Positions 17,137 to 26,567 of a stretch of DNA of 64,000 bases are shown here, piece by piece; within the stretch, counting starts at the first letter, position 1; every line of letters begins with the position of its first letter. The notes beneath the pieces are model-generated. The model searched no databases. It was not told the origin of the DNA and saw nothing but the letters and a program-made list of their open reading frames with translations. A program made the translations under genes and the position numbers. Location: positions 155,019-219,018 of the forward strand of contig WLWZ01000008.1 of the NCBI GenBank assembly GCA_012103315.1, given 5' to 3'. The DNA is from Alphaproteobacteria bacterium (lineage in GTDB: Bacteria > Pseudomonadota > Alphaproteobacteria > MPNO01 > UBA2964).

Positions 17137-18239
17137 TACGCACCCTCCTCAACGAACTTCAAAACGTGACCCGCATCCAATCCGCCAAGTCCCATCGCCT
17201 CCAGCGTGAGACCATCGGTCGCGTACGGGATATCCATCATTTCTGATGTCAGGTGGATGATGCCATCAATGGTTGGTGTCGGCACACCGGCGAGACGACC
17301 AAACCCAGCGAACGGCACCAGCCCATACCCAACATCCTCATGGATGTAGCGATGATCCAGTGAGGGTGGGCTTTTGATTTTCCAGTTCGGCTCGCTTTCA
17401 ACACAGGCGCGCGAGATGTCACCAGACTCCATCGCCTCTTTGGTCGTCAGCCCCGCCTGATAGAAATTCTCCAGAAAACTCGCGGTCGGAACACCCAGTG
17501 CTTCAGCCACTGCCATACGCTCCGCATCAAGTTCAGTTATCACGCGGCCTACCGCCGGGGTTATGCCTTCACGGTAAAACAGAAAATCACCGTCGGTATC
17601 TTCAATCCACCCTGCATTCATCAGCATACCGGGCGCGTGAAAGACCGCATTGATGTTGGTCAGTGCGGTTTCCAGGACACTGCTCACCAAAGTGATTTCC
17701 GGGTAAAGCGGTTTCACAAGATCAAACATTTCCGTGGCATGCTTGCCGGGAAAAGCCGCGAATTTGAGTTTCTTGGTGTAAGAAAAGATATCGACGGCCG
17801 CAGGTCCCGTTTTACGGCATATATAGGTCAGCGTGACGGTCTCACAGGTTTTAACCGGCTCCGTATATCCCGCTCGGCGCAATTCACTGACGAAATGCAG
17901 CGCCCCACCCGTATGGCCGGGATTTACGAACACCGGAATGTCCGGTGTCAGCAGTGGCGCCAATGCTTCAGCGTAAAAACCGTGCGCCACTGAGGGTACC
18001 ACCAACATTACAATGTCAGCGCCAGAAACCGCTTCCTCAATATCGGTGGTCAGTAGATGAACGGGGATCAGTCCATCCTGAACGCCAGCGGCCTGAATAC
18101 CGCCCTGGTTCCGCAACGGAGACAGACTTTCTTCACGGCGCGCATGTAGGCGAACCTCAAAACCCCGTGCCGTCAGATCAGCCGCTGCCGCACAGCCACC
18201 GTGACCTGCTCCCAAGATTGCTATTTTATGAACCGTCAT
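17136..18239 (-). CDS. NAD/NADP octopine/nopaline dehydrogenase-family protein, copy 2
   Basis: 367 residues, paralogous to the gene just downstream. It shows ILGAGHGGCAAAADLTARG at the start, then VFVNPGHTGGAL, NAVFHAPGMLMNAGWIE and GITPAVGRVITELDAERMAVAEALG, and it ends with GLTLEAMGLGGLDAGHVLKF, matching copy 1. It is the first gene of the minus-strand set of two dehydrogenases and two luciferase-like enzymes, and is divergent from fbiC with only 52 bases between them, so both promoters must lie in that short gap. A role in opine-like or N-carboxyalkyl amino acid breakdown is plausible but unproven. Confidence 0.78.
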   Translation of the reverse strand: MTVHKIAILGAGHGGCAAAADLTARGFEVRLHARREESLSPLRNQGGIQAAGVQDGLIPVHLLTTDIEEAVSGADIVMLVVPSVAHGFYAEALAPLLTPDIPVFVNPGHTGGALHFVSELRRAGYTEPVKTCETVTLTYICRKTGPAAVDIFSYTKKLKFAAFPGKHATEMFDLVKPLYPEITLVSSVLETALTNINAVFHAPGMLMNAGWIEDTDGDFLFYREGITPAVGRVITELDAERMAVAEALGVPTASFLENFYQAGLTTKEAMESGDISRACVESEPNWKIKSPPSLDHRYIHEDVGYGLVPFAGFGRLAGVPTPTIDGIIHLTSEMMDIPYATDGLTLEAMGLGGLDAGHVLKFVEEGA

Positions 18240-18291
18240 TCTCCCACAGGCCTTTGATCAGCCGTTCTTTTCCTCGCCTCGCTAACGCAGT

Positions 18292-20667
18292 ATGGTCGCA
18301 AATATCACTTACGTCATCCGTATCAGGACAGCCTCATTGGGCGCGCAAAAGATCTCTACCGACCATCTTCTAAAGGCTCCGCTCTCTGAATTGCTGGAGC
18401 ACGCAGCGACACTACGCGATTCTGGCCACACGGATCGCCTGTCCTACTCTCGGAAAGTGTTTATCCCGCTGACGAGACTGTGCCGCGATAGCTGCAGCTA
18501 CTGTACCTTCGCGACAACGCCGAGCAATGTGCCGACACCGTATCTGTCACCCGATGATATTCTCAAAATTGCCCGAAATGGCGAAGCGGCAGGCTGCAAG
18601 GAAGCTTTGTTTACGTTAGGTGACAAGCCTGAATTGCGATATGAGGCGGCACGCGAAGCGCTGTCTGACATGGGCTATGACTCAACCATCCATTATTTGG
18701 CAGCTATGTGCCGACTTGTGTTTGAAGAGACCGGTCTGTTACCGCATGCCAATCCTGGGGCAATGACAACCGAGGAATTGGATATGCTGCGCCCCGTCAC
18801 CGTCTCGATGGGCATGATGCTCGAATCGACGGCGCCTACCCTATGTGAACCTGGGGGTGTGCATTACGGGTCTCCCGACAAGACACCAGAGTCACGGCTA
18901 CAAACACTGCGCAATGCAGGCGAGGCAAAAGTCCCTTTTACGACTGGTATTCTTATCGGCATCGGTGAGACTCGGGAGCAGCGGCTCGGTGATCTTCTAA
19001 CGATCCGCGATGTCCATGAAACTCATGGCCATATCCAGGAAGTCATCATTCAAAATTTCCGCGCCAAGCCGACAACACGGATGGCCAATGCGCCGGAACC
19101 TGATCTTGATGATTTGCTATGGACCATCGCCTGCGCGCGGCTAATCTTTGGACCGGAAATGAATATTCAGGCGCCACCCAATCTCAGCCCGGGTGTTTAT
19201 CCAAAGCTCGTGAGCGCTGGGCTAAATGATTGGGGCGGTATTTCGCCCGTGACCCCGGACCACGTAAACCCTGAAGCGGCCTGGCCCGAAATCGAAACGC
19301 TCGCGGAACGGTCCGCAGAAACAGGGAAGACATTGGTCGAAAGGTTGGCGGTCTATCCGTCCCACATTCGGGACGCAACCCATTGGATGGAACCCGCGAT
19401 GGCAACGGCCACCCTTCGTGCCAGCGACGCGGGTGGGCTTGCCCGTACAGAAGATTGGGCGCCAGGTGTCGACACCGCATCCCCCGCAATTTCGACACTA
19501 CGTTCTCGTCCTTCACCCGGCATCAGCACCATTCTCGAAAAGGCCGCTTTAGGTGATGTACCAAACGAGACAGAGATTGCCCGATTATTTCAAGCACGCG
19601 ATATCGACTTCGTCGAACTATGTGAAACTGCTAACACACTGCGCCGGGCGACCAATGGCGACGACGTCACCTATGTCGTAAACCGCAACATCAACTATAC
19701 AAATATTTGTACCTATCGTTGTACCTTCTGCGCCTTTTCAAAAGGTAAGACAGCAGAGAATTTACGCGGCAAACCATACCGGCTCGATATGGAAGAGATC
19801 GGGCGGCGCACGGCGGAGGCCTGGTCCCGAGGTGCCACTGAAGTGTGCCTGCAAGGTGGTATTCATCCCGACTATACCGGCGAGACCTATCTCGATATCT
19901 GCGCTGCCGTCAAAGACGCCGCACCCGACATGCATATCCACGCTTTTTCGCCTTTGGAGATCACACAAGGTGCACAGACTTTAAATCTCTCCATCGAAGG
20001 TTTTCTCTCGCGTCTGAAGGACGCAGGTCTGTCGACTCTGCCCGGTACCGCCGCGGAAATTCTCGATGACGAGGTTCGGGCAATACTGTGTCCCGACAAG
20101 CTCAACACAGATGAATGGCTGTCTGTCATGGAAACTGCCCATGGGCTCGGCCTCCGGACGACGGCCACAATCATGTATGGCCATATGGAACAAACCGTCC
20201 ACTGGGCCAGACACTTACTTCGGATTCGCGCACTTCAGGAGCGCACCGGTGGATTTACTGAATTCGTTCCTCTGCCCTTTGTGCATATGGAAGCACCTGC
20301 ATACCTCAAGGGATTTGCTCGGCGAGGACCAACATTTCGGGAAGCCGTTTTGATGCATGCTATTTCTCGGATCGTCTTGCATCCCATTATCCCAAATATT
20401 CAGGTTTCCTGGGTCAAGATGGGTGAAGAAGGTATTCAGGCATGTCTAAATTCTGGGGTTAACGATCTCGGCGGTACCTTGATGAACGAAAGTATTTCGC
20501 GAGCCGCTGGCACAGTCCATGGCCAGGAATGTGGGCCGCTTGAAATGGAACGGATGATCACAGATGCCGGACGGCGCGCTGTTCAACGAACAACACTCTA
20601 TAATAAAGTCCCCTCTGAACGCATTTCAGCATCCTACAATGCAGAACCCCTAGCGGCGATTGCCTGA
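18292..20667 (+). CDS. fbiC: FbiC, fused CofG-CofH 7,8-didemethyl-8-hydroxy-5-deazariboflavin synthase
   Basis: 791 residues holding two radical SAM modules. The N-terminal CofG half has Cys64, 68 and 71 in RLCRDSCSYCTF, preceded by SYSRKVFIPLT. The C-terminal CofH half has Cys473, 477 and 480 in NICTYRCTFC, followed by AFSKGK. Together they join tyrosine and a ribityl-aminouracil to form FO, the deazaflavin core of coenzyme F420. The fused form is typical of actinobacteria; archaea and cyanobacteria have separate genes. It heads a five-gene F420 operon. The ATG lacks a strong ribosome site, so a slightly different start is possible. Confidence 0.95.
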   Translation: MVANITYVIRIRTASLGAQKISTDHLLKAPLSELLEHAATLRDSGHTDRLSYSRKVFIPLTRLCRDSCSYCTFATTPSNVPTPYLSPDDILKIARNGEAAGCKEALFTLGDKPELRYEAAREALSDMGYDSTIHYLAAMCRLVFEETGLLPHANPGAMTTEELDMLRPVTVSMGMMLESTAPTLCEPGGVHYGSPDKTPESRLQTLRNAGEAKVPFTTGILIGIGETREQRLGDLLTIRDVHETHGHIQEVIIQNFRAKPTTRMANAPEPDLDDLLWTIACARLIFGPEMNIQAPPNLSPGVYPKLVSAGLNDWGGISPVTPDHVNPEAAWPEIETLAERSAETGKTLVERLAVYPSHIRDATHWMEPAMATATLRASDAGGLARTEDWAPGVDTASPAISTLRSRPSPGISTILEKAALGDVPNETEIARLFQARDIDFVELCETANTLRRATNGDDVTYVVNRNINYTNICTYRCTFCAFSKGKTAENLRGKPYRLDMEEIGRRTAEAWSRGATEVCLQGGIHPDYTGETYLDICAAVKDAAPDMHIHAFSPLEITQGAQTLNLSIEGFLSRLKDAGLSTLPGTAAEILDDEVRAILCPDKLNTDEWLSVMETAHGLGLRTTATIMYGHMEQTVHWARHLLRIRALQERTGGFTEFVPLPFVHMEAPAYLKGFARRGPTFREAVLMHAISRIVLHPIIPNIQVSWVKMGEEGIQACLNSGVNDLGGTLMNESISRAAGTVHGQECGPLEMERMITDAGRRAVQRTTLYNKVPSERISASYNAEPLAAIA

Positions 20668-20679
20668 AGAGACATCATT

Positions 20680-21372
20680 ATGACTGACGCCAAACCTCTC
20701 ATCGCCGTTATTGGTGGTACCGGTAACCAGGGCTCCGGCCTCGCAACGCGTTGGGCCAAAGCAGGGTACTCTGTGATCATCGGGTCTCGTGACAGCAGCA
20801 AAGCTGAACAGGTTGCCACGGAAATTACAACAATGGCACCTGCCGGCAACAACTGGGGAAATGTCCGCGGTACAGATAATCTTTCTGCTGCAACAGAGTG
20901 CGAGATTGCTGTGTTGGCGGTCCCCTATTCCAACCAGCTCGACACACTCAAACCCATTGCCAATGCCCTCAAAGGCAAAATTTTGATCGACGCAACAGCA
21001 CCCGTACAGCCACCCAAAGTCAGCACCGTGCAGCTACCAGAAGGTGGTTCCGCCGTTGTCGCCGCCCAGGAACTCGTCGGCGAGAAGGTAACGGTCATCG
21101 CCGCTTTCCAGAACATCGCCGCTCAGCATCTCGCCGACCTCGATCACGATATTGATTGTGACGTCCTCGTTTGCGGGAACAAAAAGGCCGACCGGGAAAT
21201 GGCGATCCAGCTTGCCAACGATGCCGGGATGACCGCCTGGCATGCAGGTCCGTTGGCCAATGCCGCCGCCGCAGAGGCAATGACGTCGGTTTTGATCTTT
21301 ATCAACCGGGCGCACAAAATTCCCGGCTCGGGTATTCGCATCACCGGCACACCTGAAGAAGCAAACGACTGA
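20680..21372 (+). CDS. npdG: F420:NADPH oxidoreductase
   Basis: 230 residues with a Rossmann motif VIGGTGNQGSGLATRWAKAG and IIGSRDSSKAEQVA, then AVLAVPYSNQ. The later parts AFQNIAAQHLADLDHDIDCDVLVCG and AGPLANAAAAEAMT match Fno/NpdG enzymes. They exchange hydride between NADPH and F420, making reduced F420 for F420-dependent reductases. It lies 12 bases after fbiC and 3 before cofE. Its presence argues that the F420 made here is used with NADPH as electron source. Confidence 0.9.
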   Translation: MTDAKPLIAVIGGTGNQGSGLATRWAKAGYSVIIGSRDSSKAEQVATEITTMAPAGNNWGNVRGTDNLSAATECEIAVLAVPYSNQLDTLKPIANALKGKILIDATAPVQPPKVSTVQLPEGGSAVVAAQELVGEKVTVIAAFQNIAAQHLADLDHDIDCDVLVCGNKKADREMAIQLANDAGMTAWHAGPLANAAAAEAMTSVLIFINRAHKIPGSGIRITGTPEEAND

Positions 21373-21375
21373 AAA

Positions 21376-22206
21376 ATGGATGCGTCTCCGGCCAATTCGG
21401 ATAACAAAGTTGCCGCTAATTCTAGCGGTCAACTTTCGATTACCGCGCTGTCAAACATTCCGTTGGTACACCCCGGAGATGACCTGCCCGACATTATCTG
21501 CAACGGGTTATCGGACAGCGAATTAGCCCTGCAGGATGGAGACATCCTGGTTTTAGCACAAAAGATCGTGTCAAAATCCGAGGGCCGCTATGCCGCTCTG
21601 AGCTCCGTTACGCCCTCCACTAAAGCGATCGAGCTCGCTGAAGAGGTTGATAAGGACTCTCGCCTTGTTGAGCTGATCTTATCTGAGTCGACAGACATCG
21701 TGAGAATACGCAAAGGCGTTCTGATCGTTGAGCACAACCTCGGCATCGTTATGGCGAATGCGGGCATAGACGCGTCAAACGTCGAACCGCTTGAGGGTGA
21801 AGCAAGCGGTGAAGTCGCGCAGCAGGTGTTGTTATTACCTAAAGATCCTGACGAAAGCTGCAATTCTCTTCGTAACGTTCTCCACGAAAAGATGGGTGTC
21901 GATGTCGCCGTGATTATCAATGACAGCGTTGGACGCGCCTGGCGCAACGGCACGGTCGGCATGGCCATTGGAACCGCGGGGATCGATGCTCTCCTCGACT
22001 TGAATGGTCACCCAGATTTGTTTGATCGCCCTTTGCAGGCAACCCAGGTTGGGCTCGCTGACGAACTCGCCGCCGCTGCGTCCATCGTCATGGGACAAGC
22101 AGATGAGGGACGCCCCGTCGTTCACATTAGGGGCTACGCAGTGCAAACCGCCGGAGGCAATGCGCAGGATTTAATCCGCGCACAGGAACAGGATTTGTTC
22201 CGCTGA
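21376..22206 (+). CDS. cofE: Coenzyme F420-0:L-glutamate ligase CofE
   Basis: 276 residues. ALSNIPLVHPGDDLPDII, DGDILVLAQKIVSKSEGR, the TDIVRIRKGVLIVEHNLGIVMANAGID region (nucleotide and metal site, quoted in part) and INDSVGRAWRNGTVGMAIG are CofE signatures. It adds glutamates to F420-0 with GTP. It corresponds to the N-terminal domain of mycobacterial FbiB only; the C-terminal nitroreductase-like domain that reduces dehydro-F420 is absent. It carries an extra 25 or so residues at the N-terminus. Confidence 0.92.
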   Translation: MDASPANSDNKVAANSSGQLSITALSNIPLVHPGDDLPDIICNGLSDSELALQDGDILVLAQKIVSKSEGRYAALSSVTPSTKAIELAEEVDKDSRLVELILSESTDIVRIRKGVLIVEHNLGIVMANAGIDASNVEPLEGEASGEVAQQVLLLPKDPDESCNSLRNVLHEKMGVDVAVIINDSVGRAWRNGTVGMAIGTAGIDALLDLNGHPDLFDRPLQATQVGLADELAAAASIVMGQADEGRPVVHIRGYAVQTAGGNAQDLIRAQEQDLFR

Positions 22207-22222
22207 CCAAAACATTGTCGAC

Positions 22223-23173
22223 ATGATCCTCGCATTTGCAGGCGGTGTTGGTGGCGCAAAACTGGCGCATGGATTGGCCCGTACCCTTGATCCATCGGCG
22301 TTAGTAATCGCAGTGAATACCGGCGATGATTTCTTGCATCTCGATTATTTTATCTGTCCCGACCTTGATTCCGTCCTCTACAAGCTTGCTGGGATTAATG
22401 ACGTAGAACGCGGTTGGGGAATCCGGGACGAAACCTGGAACTTCATGGAAACGCTAAAACAAGTCGGTGGTGAAGACTGGTTCCAACTCGGCGATAAAGA
22501 TCTTACGACCCATATCGACCGCACCCGTTGGCTGACCGAAGGCCAAACGCTCTCCGACGTTACTCACGCGCTATGCCAGCAACACAATGTCGCCCATGCC
22601 ATTGTGCCGATGACTGATCATCGTGTCGGCACAATTGTTGATACCAAAGAAGGTGACTTCTTTTTTCAGAATTATTTCGTCCGTCTGCGATGCGAGCCGG
22701 AATATACCGGCGTCCATTACAAAGGCATGGAAGATGCGGAACCATCGCCACAATTTGCGAAAGCAATGAGCAACCCCGACTTACGGGCAATCGTGTTTTG
22801 TCCTTCCAACCCCTTTGTCAGCATTGATCCTATTCTCAACGTGCCTGGCGTTTCCATTGCTCTCGATAAGACGGACGTTCCTATTGTCGCGGTTTCCCCC
22901 ATCATTGGTGGGCAGGCTGTAAAAGGACCGGCGGCAAAAATGATGGCAGAGTTAAGGCTCCCAGTATCACCGCTAGGGATTGCCCAGCATTATGGTGAAT
23001 TGATTGATGGGCTGGTAATCGACAAGCAGGACAGCAATCTAGCCGATGAAATCAGAGCTGCTGGAATAGGCGTACACGTCACAAACACACTGATGAAATC
23101 AGCGGAAGATGAAAGTAATCTGGCGCAGGAAACCTTGAAATTCGCGACAACTCTAGCGCGGAAAAAGGTCTGA
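22223..23173 (+). CDS. cofD: 2-phospho-L-lactate transferase CofD/FbiA
   Basis: 316 residues. It starts MILAFAGGVGGAKLAHGLA, with NTGDDFLHLDYFICPDLDSV, GDWFQLGDKD-like, FCPSNPFVSIDPILNVPG and AVSPIIGGQAVKGPAAKMM. These are hallmark CofD segments that bind FO and the phosphorylated GDP-activated side chain. It transfers the phospholactyl or related group to FO, giving F420-0 or dehydro-F420-0. It is positioned 16 bases after cofE and 5 before cofC. Confidence 0.94.
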   Translation: MILAFAGGVGGAKLAHGLARTLDPSALVIAVNTGDDFLHLDYFICPDLDSVLYKLAGINDVERGWGIRDETWNFMETLKQVGGEDWFQLGDKDLTTHIDRTRWLTEGQTLSDVTHALCQQHNVAHAIVPMTDHRVGTIVDTKEGDFFFQNYFVRLRCEPEYTGVHYKGMEDAEPSPQFAKAMSNPDLRAIVFCPSNPFVSIDPILNVPGVSIALDKTDVPIVAVSPIIGGQAVKGPAAKMMAELRLPVSPLGIAQHYGELIDGLVIDKQDSNLADEIRAAGIGVHVTNTLMKSAEDESNLAQETLKFATTLARKKV

Positions 23174-23178
23174 CCAAT

Positions 23179-23790
23179 ATGTCTGTCGTCGCTGTCATTC
23201 CCATCAAACCCTTCGCAGAAGGCAAAAGTCGGCTCGCTTCAGTTTTGACTAACGACCAGCGACGGACCCTGAACAGAAATATGTTCTGCCACGTGCTCAA
23301 AACCGCATTCGCCACGCAGGAAATCGACGAAATCCTGGTTATCAGCAGCGATGAAGAGGCTCTTACTTTAGCGGAGCAAGCGGGAGCACACGCTATTTTA
23401 GAGGCTGAAAACTCTAACCTCAATGCAGCTCTTGATATTGGCCGTAAAGCAAGCTTGGCACTCGGGGCTGCGTCTTTATTAGTCATCCCTGCCGACTTAG
23501 CCCAGCTCGCCCCTTCAGACCTGAGCGCATTGCTCACCGCATCCGATCAATCCCCTTCGGCAGCAATCTTCGTCGCGTCAGATCAGAGTCAGAAAGGCAC
23601 TAATGCCCTGTATATGCGACCTATCGATGCCATACCCTTTTCGTTTGGCCCTGACAGTTTCGAGAAACATCAGGGCGCAGCCAAAGATGCGGGATGCAAT
23701 GTCAGCGTTATCGTAAGACCAAATTTAGCGTTCGATATCGACGAACCAGAAGACTTGCGTGGTTTGGACGAAAATTACTGGCGCGCTTAA
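23179..23790 (+). CDS. cofC: CofC/FbiD guanylyltransferase for F420 side chain
   Basis: 203 residues. AVIPIKPFAEGKSRLASVL is the nucleotide-binding start, with VISSDEEAL, IPADLAQLAPSDL and FGPDSFEKHQGAAK further on. CofC activates 2-phospholactate, phosphoenolpyruvate or 3-phosphoglycerate with GTP, depending on lineage; which one applies here cannot be read safely. It is the last gene of the F420 operon. Its stop codon overlaps, on the other strand, the stop of the convergent MFS gene. Confidence 0.9.
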   Translation: MSVVAVIPIKPFAEGKSRLASVLTNDQRRTLNRNMFCHVLKTAFATQEIDEILVISSDEEALTLAEQAGAHAILEAENSNLNAALDIGRKASLALGAASLLVIPADLAQLAPSDLSALLTASDQSPSAAIFVASDQSQKGTNALYMRPIDAIPFSFGPDSFEKHQGAAKDAGCNVSVIVRPNLAFDIDEPEDLRGLDENYWRA

Positions 23791-25040
23791 TCGCGATCCT
23801 GTTGTTTCGCGATAAGAGCCTCTATCGGCTCTTTAACACGCCATGCAAACATAAATACAACGAGGCAGACCACCCCACTTATGGCAATCGGTTTGCTAAG
23901 TCCAAATACTTCCGAGAGAGCGCCCATCACAAGCGATCCGATAGCCGCACCGCCGATCCAGAGCAATCCGTATAGCGCCATAACCCGCCCGCGCATCGTT
24001 TCCTCCGCCACGGCTTGAACGAGCGATTGAATACAGGTCCCAACCAACGAATACTGAATACCGAAAAACACCATACAGACCACCGCTACTTCAAAATGCG
24101 ACGTGTTGGTGAACACCACGAGAACGATTGCACCAACGAGGACGGCATAGGTGGTAACCCGAGCCAACCCGTCAAAACGGCCCCGTTGCGCAATGGTAAT
24201 TCCCGCTGTCACCGCGCCAATACCCATCGCCGACGTCAAAATGGCAAGACCGTCTGCACCCTGACCAAAGATGCCTGATGAAAACCCAGGAAGGAGTTCA
24301 ACCAATGGCCTGGTCAGAAAAGACGATCCGAACAATATTAACAATGAAGGACCGATGACGGGATGTGATGCGGCATAGCGATATCCCGCAATGATATCAC
24401 CCACAATCGATAGCCCGGACGCCGGATGCTTGGGCGCAGGGGGCACGCGTACCAACCACAAGGCCGCAAAGAACCAAAAATACAAAATTGTATTGACCAG
24501 GAAGACAGCGTTAACGCCCCAAAAATGTAGAATTGCAGCGCCAATCGCGGGCCCGACAACGCGGGCGCTATTCCAGGTGAACCCACCAAAAGCAATTGCG
24601 GCTGGTAAATCCTCGCGAGTCACAAGGGCTGGCGGCAATGAAGCCCGGATCGGCTGAAATAATGCATGATCCATACCGGTGATAAACGCAAATAACAGCA
24701 AAAGCTCGATATTCAGCCAGCCCGCATAGGCGGTTATCATCAGCGAGGCTGTCACGGACACGTTTAAAAACTGGATAATTCGCGCCATGGTAATGCGCTC
24801 GAAGCGGTCCGCCATATATCCGGCAAAAGGGCTCAACAGAACGACCGGTACTAGATCGGCAAACCCCATCAGCCCAAGCCACCAGCCTGATTCGGTTAGC
24901 TCCCAGGTCAACCAGCCGATAGCCAGACGCTGCGCCCACACGCCACATTGCGACGGGAAATTACCAATCGCAAAGATCGCAAAGTTGCGATGTGAGAAGG
25001 CTCCGATGAGACCGCGACTTTTGGATCTGCCGTTTGTCAC
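23787..25040 (-). CDS. MFS transporter, EntS/MFS_3-like
   Basis: 417 residues with about twelve hydrophobic segments. RNFAIFAIGNFPSQCGVWAQRLAIGWL (quoted in part), SPFAGYMADRFERITMARII after helix 2 and GRVMALYGLLWIGGAAIGSL are typical of MFS_3 exporters such as EntS. The substrate is unknown. It converges on cofC with a 4-base overlap of the two coding ends and is divergent from the diguanylate cyclase gene 96 bases away. Nothing ties it firmly to F420. Confidence 0.8.
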   Translation of the reverse strand: MTNGRSKSRGLIGAFSHRNFAIFAIGNFPSQCGVWAQRLAIGWLTWELTESGWWLGLMGFADLVPVVLLSPFAGYMADRFERITMARIIQFLNVSVTASLMITAYAGWLNIELLLLFAFITGMDHALFQPIRASLPPALVTREDLPAAIAFGGFTWNSARVVGPAIGAAILHFWGVNAVFLVNTILYFWFFAALWLVRVPPAPKHPASGLSIVGDIIAGYRYAASHPVIGPSLLILFGSSFLTRPLVELLPGFSSGIFGQGADGLAILTSAMGIGAVTAGITIAQRGRFDGLARVTTYAVLVGAIVLVVFTNTSHFEVAVVCMVFFGIQYSLVGTCIQSLVQAVAEETMRGRVMALYGLLWIGGAAIGSLVMGALSEVFGLSKPIAISGVVCLVVFMFAWRVKEPIEALIAKQQDRD

Positions 25041-25136
25041 TTTACAAACCGTCTACTGTTTATAGGCAAAAGATTTCCTATGGTGATATTATGCTGCTAC
25101 ATGGCCAATGTCGCGGTCAGGAGTTAACTAAATACG

Positions 25137-25793
25137 ATGAACGGATCATCCGACAACGAGAACCTAGAGACTGGTGCAGGGGCGTCCGACGCGCTTGATC
25201 TCGGCGACGAGACCATACCCCAAGAAGCTCGCGAGGCAATCAAACATCTAATTTCTGAGATAAACGCCCTGCGCAAAGAGATCGAAGCCAATAATGATCG
25301 CATTGCCGAGCTTGAAACTCTGGCTGATCGTGACCCACTCGTGCCGGTCGTCAACCGGCGCGCCTTTGTGCGCGAACTCAGCCGAGCCAAGGCCTATGCC
25401 GACAGGTACGGCGGCACCAACTGCCTGCTCTATCTCGATATCGACGGAATGAAACGACTCAATGACCAACACGGCCATGCCACCGGTGATGTCGCGTTGA
25501 TGACGTTGGCGGACATTTTGCAGCAAAATGTTCGCGCGTCAGATCTTGTGGGTCGTCTCGGGGGCGATGAATTCGGTGTCCTTCTCGCTCAAGCAGGTCG
25601 CGAGACCGCTGAAAAAAAGGTGATCCAGCTCCAAGAGCTTATCCAACAGGCGAAAATCAAACTCGCAACTGAAAGCCAGACACTCTCAGCGACATTTGGT
25701 GTCATCGAAATGACAGAGGACATGTCTCCTGAAGATGCGTTGGAACAGGCTGACAAGGCAATGTATGACCGCAAACAGGCCCGACGATCATAA
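25137..25793 (+). CDS. Diguanylate cyclase (GGDEF) with N-terminal coiled coil and I-site
   Basis: 218 residues. Residues 27-62 form a likely coiled coil (AREAIKHLISEINALRKEIE). The catalytic domain (about 65-215) has DIDGMKRLNDQHGHATGD and an intact GGDEF at 142-146, so it should make cyclic di-GMP from two GTP. RASD at 133-136, five residues upstream of GGDEF, is a canonical inhibitory I-site for product feedback. There is no membrane segment or sensory domain, so input may come through the coiled coil. It is a single-gene unit. Confidence 0.9.
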   Translation: MNGSSDNENLETGAGASDALDLGDETIPQEAREAIKHLISEINALRKEIEANNDRIAELETLADRDPLVPVVNRRAFVRELSRAKAYADRYGGTNCLLYLDIDGMKRLNDQHGHATGDVALMTLADILQQNVRASDLVGRLGGDEFGVLLAQAGRETAEKKVIQLQELIQQAKIKLATESQTLSATFGVIEMTEDMSPEDALEQADKAMYDRKQARRS

Positions 25794-25803
25794 ATCGGAA
25801 ACC

Positions 25804-26475
25804 CTAACCGATATGCTCAGCCATAAACGCTTGAGTGCGCTGCCAGGCTAAAGCCGACGCATCAGAATCATAGCGTTCGGGCCGGACGTGACTGTCAAAG
25901 CCGTGGCGAATGCCGTCATAAATAAACCAGCCCACCTCGGGACAACGTTCTTTAAACATCGCCACATCTTCCGGCGGCACAGCCGTATCAAGGGATCCCA
26001 CATGGCTGATTATCGGGCATTGCGCGGTTTCTTCAGGGAAATCGCACATGTTGGAGCCGTAATAAGCGATTGCGGCATCGAATTCGCAGCGACACGCCGC
26101 TAGCCAAGTGATCGTCCCACCGAAGCAATAGCCCGAAATAGCGACCTTCCCTGCTGACGCAATACGCGCCGCGGCTGTGGTCACATCGTCGAGCACCTGA
26201 TCATAATTCACAGCGTGGCTGATTTCCTTCCCGCGCCGCATACCGTCTGCGTCGTAAGGCAAAACCAAATCGTTTTCAGCTCGATCAAACAAGGCCGGCG
26301 CAATCGCGCAAAATCCCGCAGCGGCATATTTATCGCAAACACTCTTGAGATAATCGTTCACGCCATACATCTCCATCCCGATGACGATTCCGCCGCGCGG
26401 TGATTCCGCCGGCGCAGCGAGATAGGCGCTAAATTGATGGCCATCAGATGCAGCTAAATTAACTGTCGTTCCCAT
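25804..26475 (-). CDS. Dienelactone hydrolase-family protein
   Basis: 223 residues from ATG 26475, which has AGGGA at good distance; the frame continues to 26568 without a better start. The alpha/beta-hydrolase fold has the Cys nucleophile in AISGYCFGGTITW, the acid in HVGSLDTAVPPED and the His in GIRHGFDSHVRPE. Such enzymes hydrolyse dienelactone in chloroaromatic breakdown, though many have broader esterase roles. It is divergent from the decarboxylase-like gene by 92 bases, suggesting a shared regulatory region. Confidence 0.85.
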   Translation of the reverse strand: MGTTVNLAASDGHQFSAYLAAPAESPRGGIVIGMEMYGVNDYLKSVCDKYAAAGFCAIAPALFDRAENDLVLPYDADGMRRGKEISHAVNYDQVLDDVTTAAARIASAGKVAISGYCFGGTITWLAACRCEFDAAIAYYGSNMCDFPEETAQCPIISHVGSLDTAVPPEDVAMFKERCPEVGWFIYDGIRHGFDSHVRPERYDSDASALAWQRTQAFMAEHIG

Positions 26476-26567
26476 AATGTCCCTCGATAGACGAATTCCG
26501 TTACCCGCCATACTATCGGAGACGACGGGGCAACCAACCCCGGCCATGTAATTTAAGGATCCGATCA

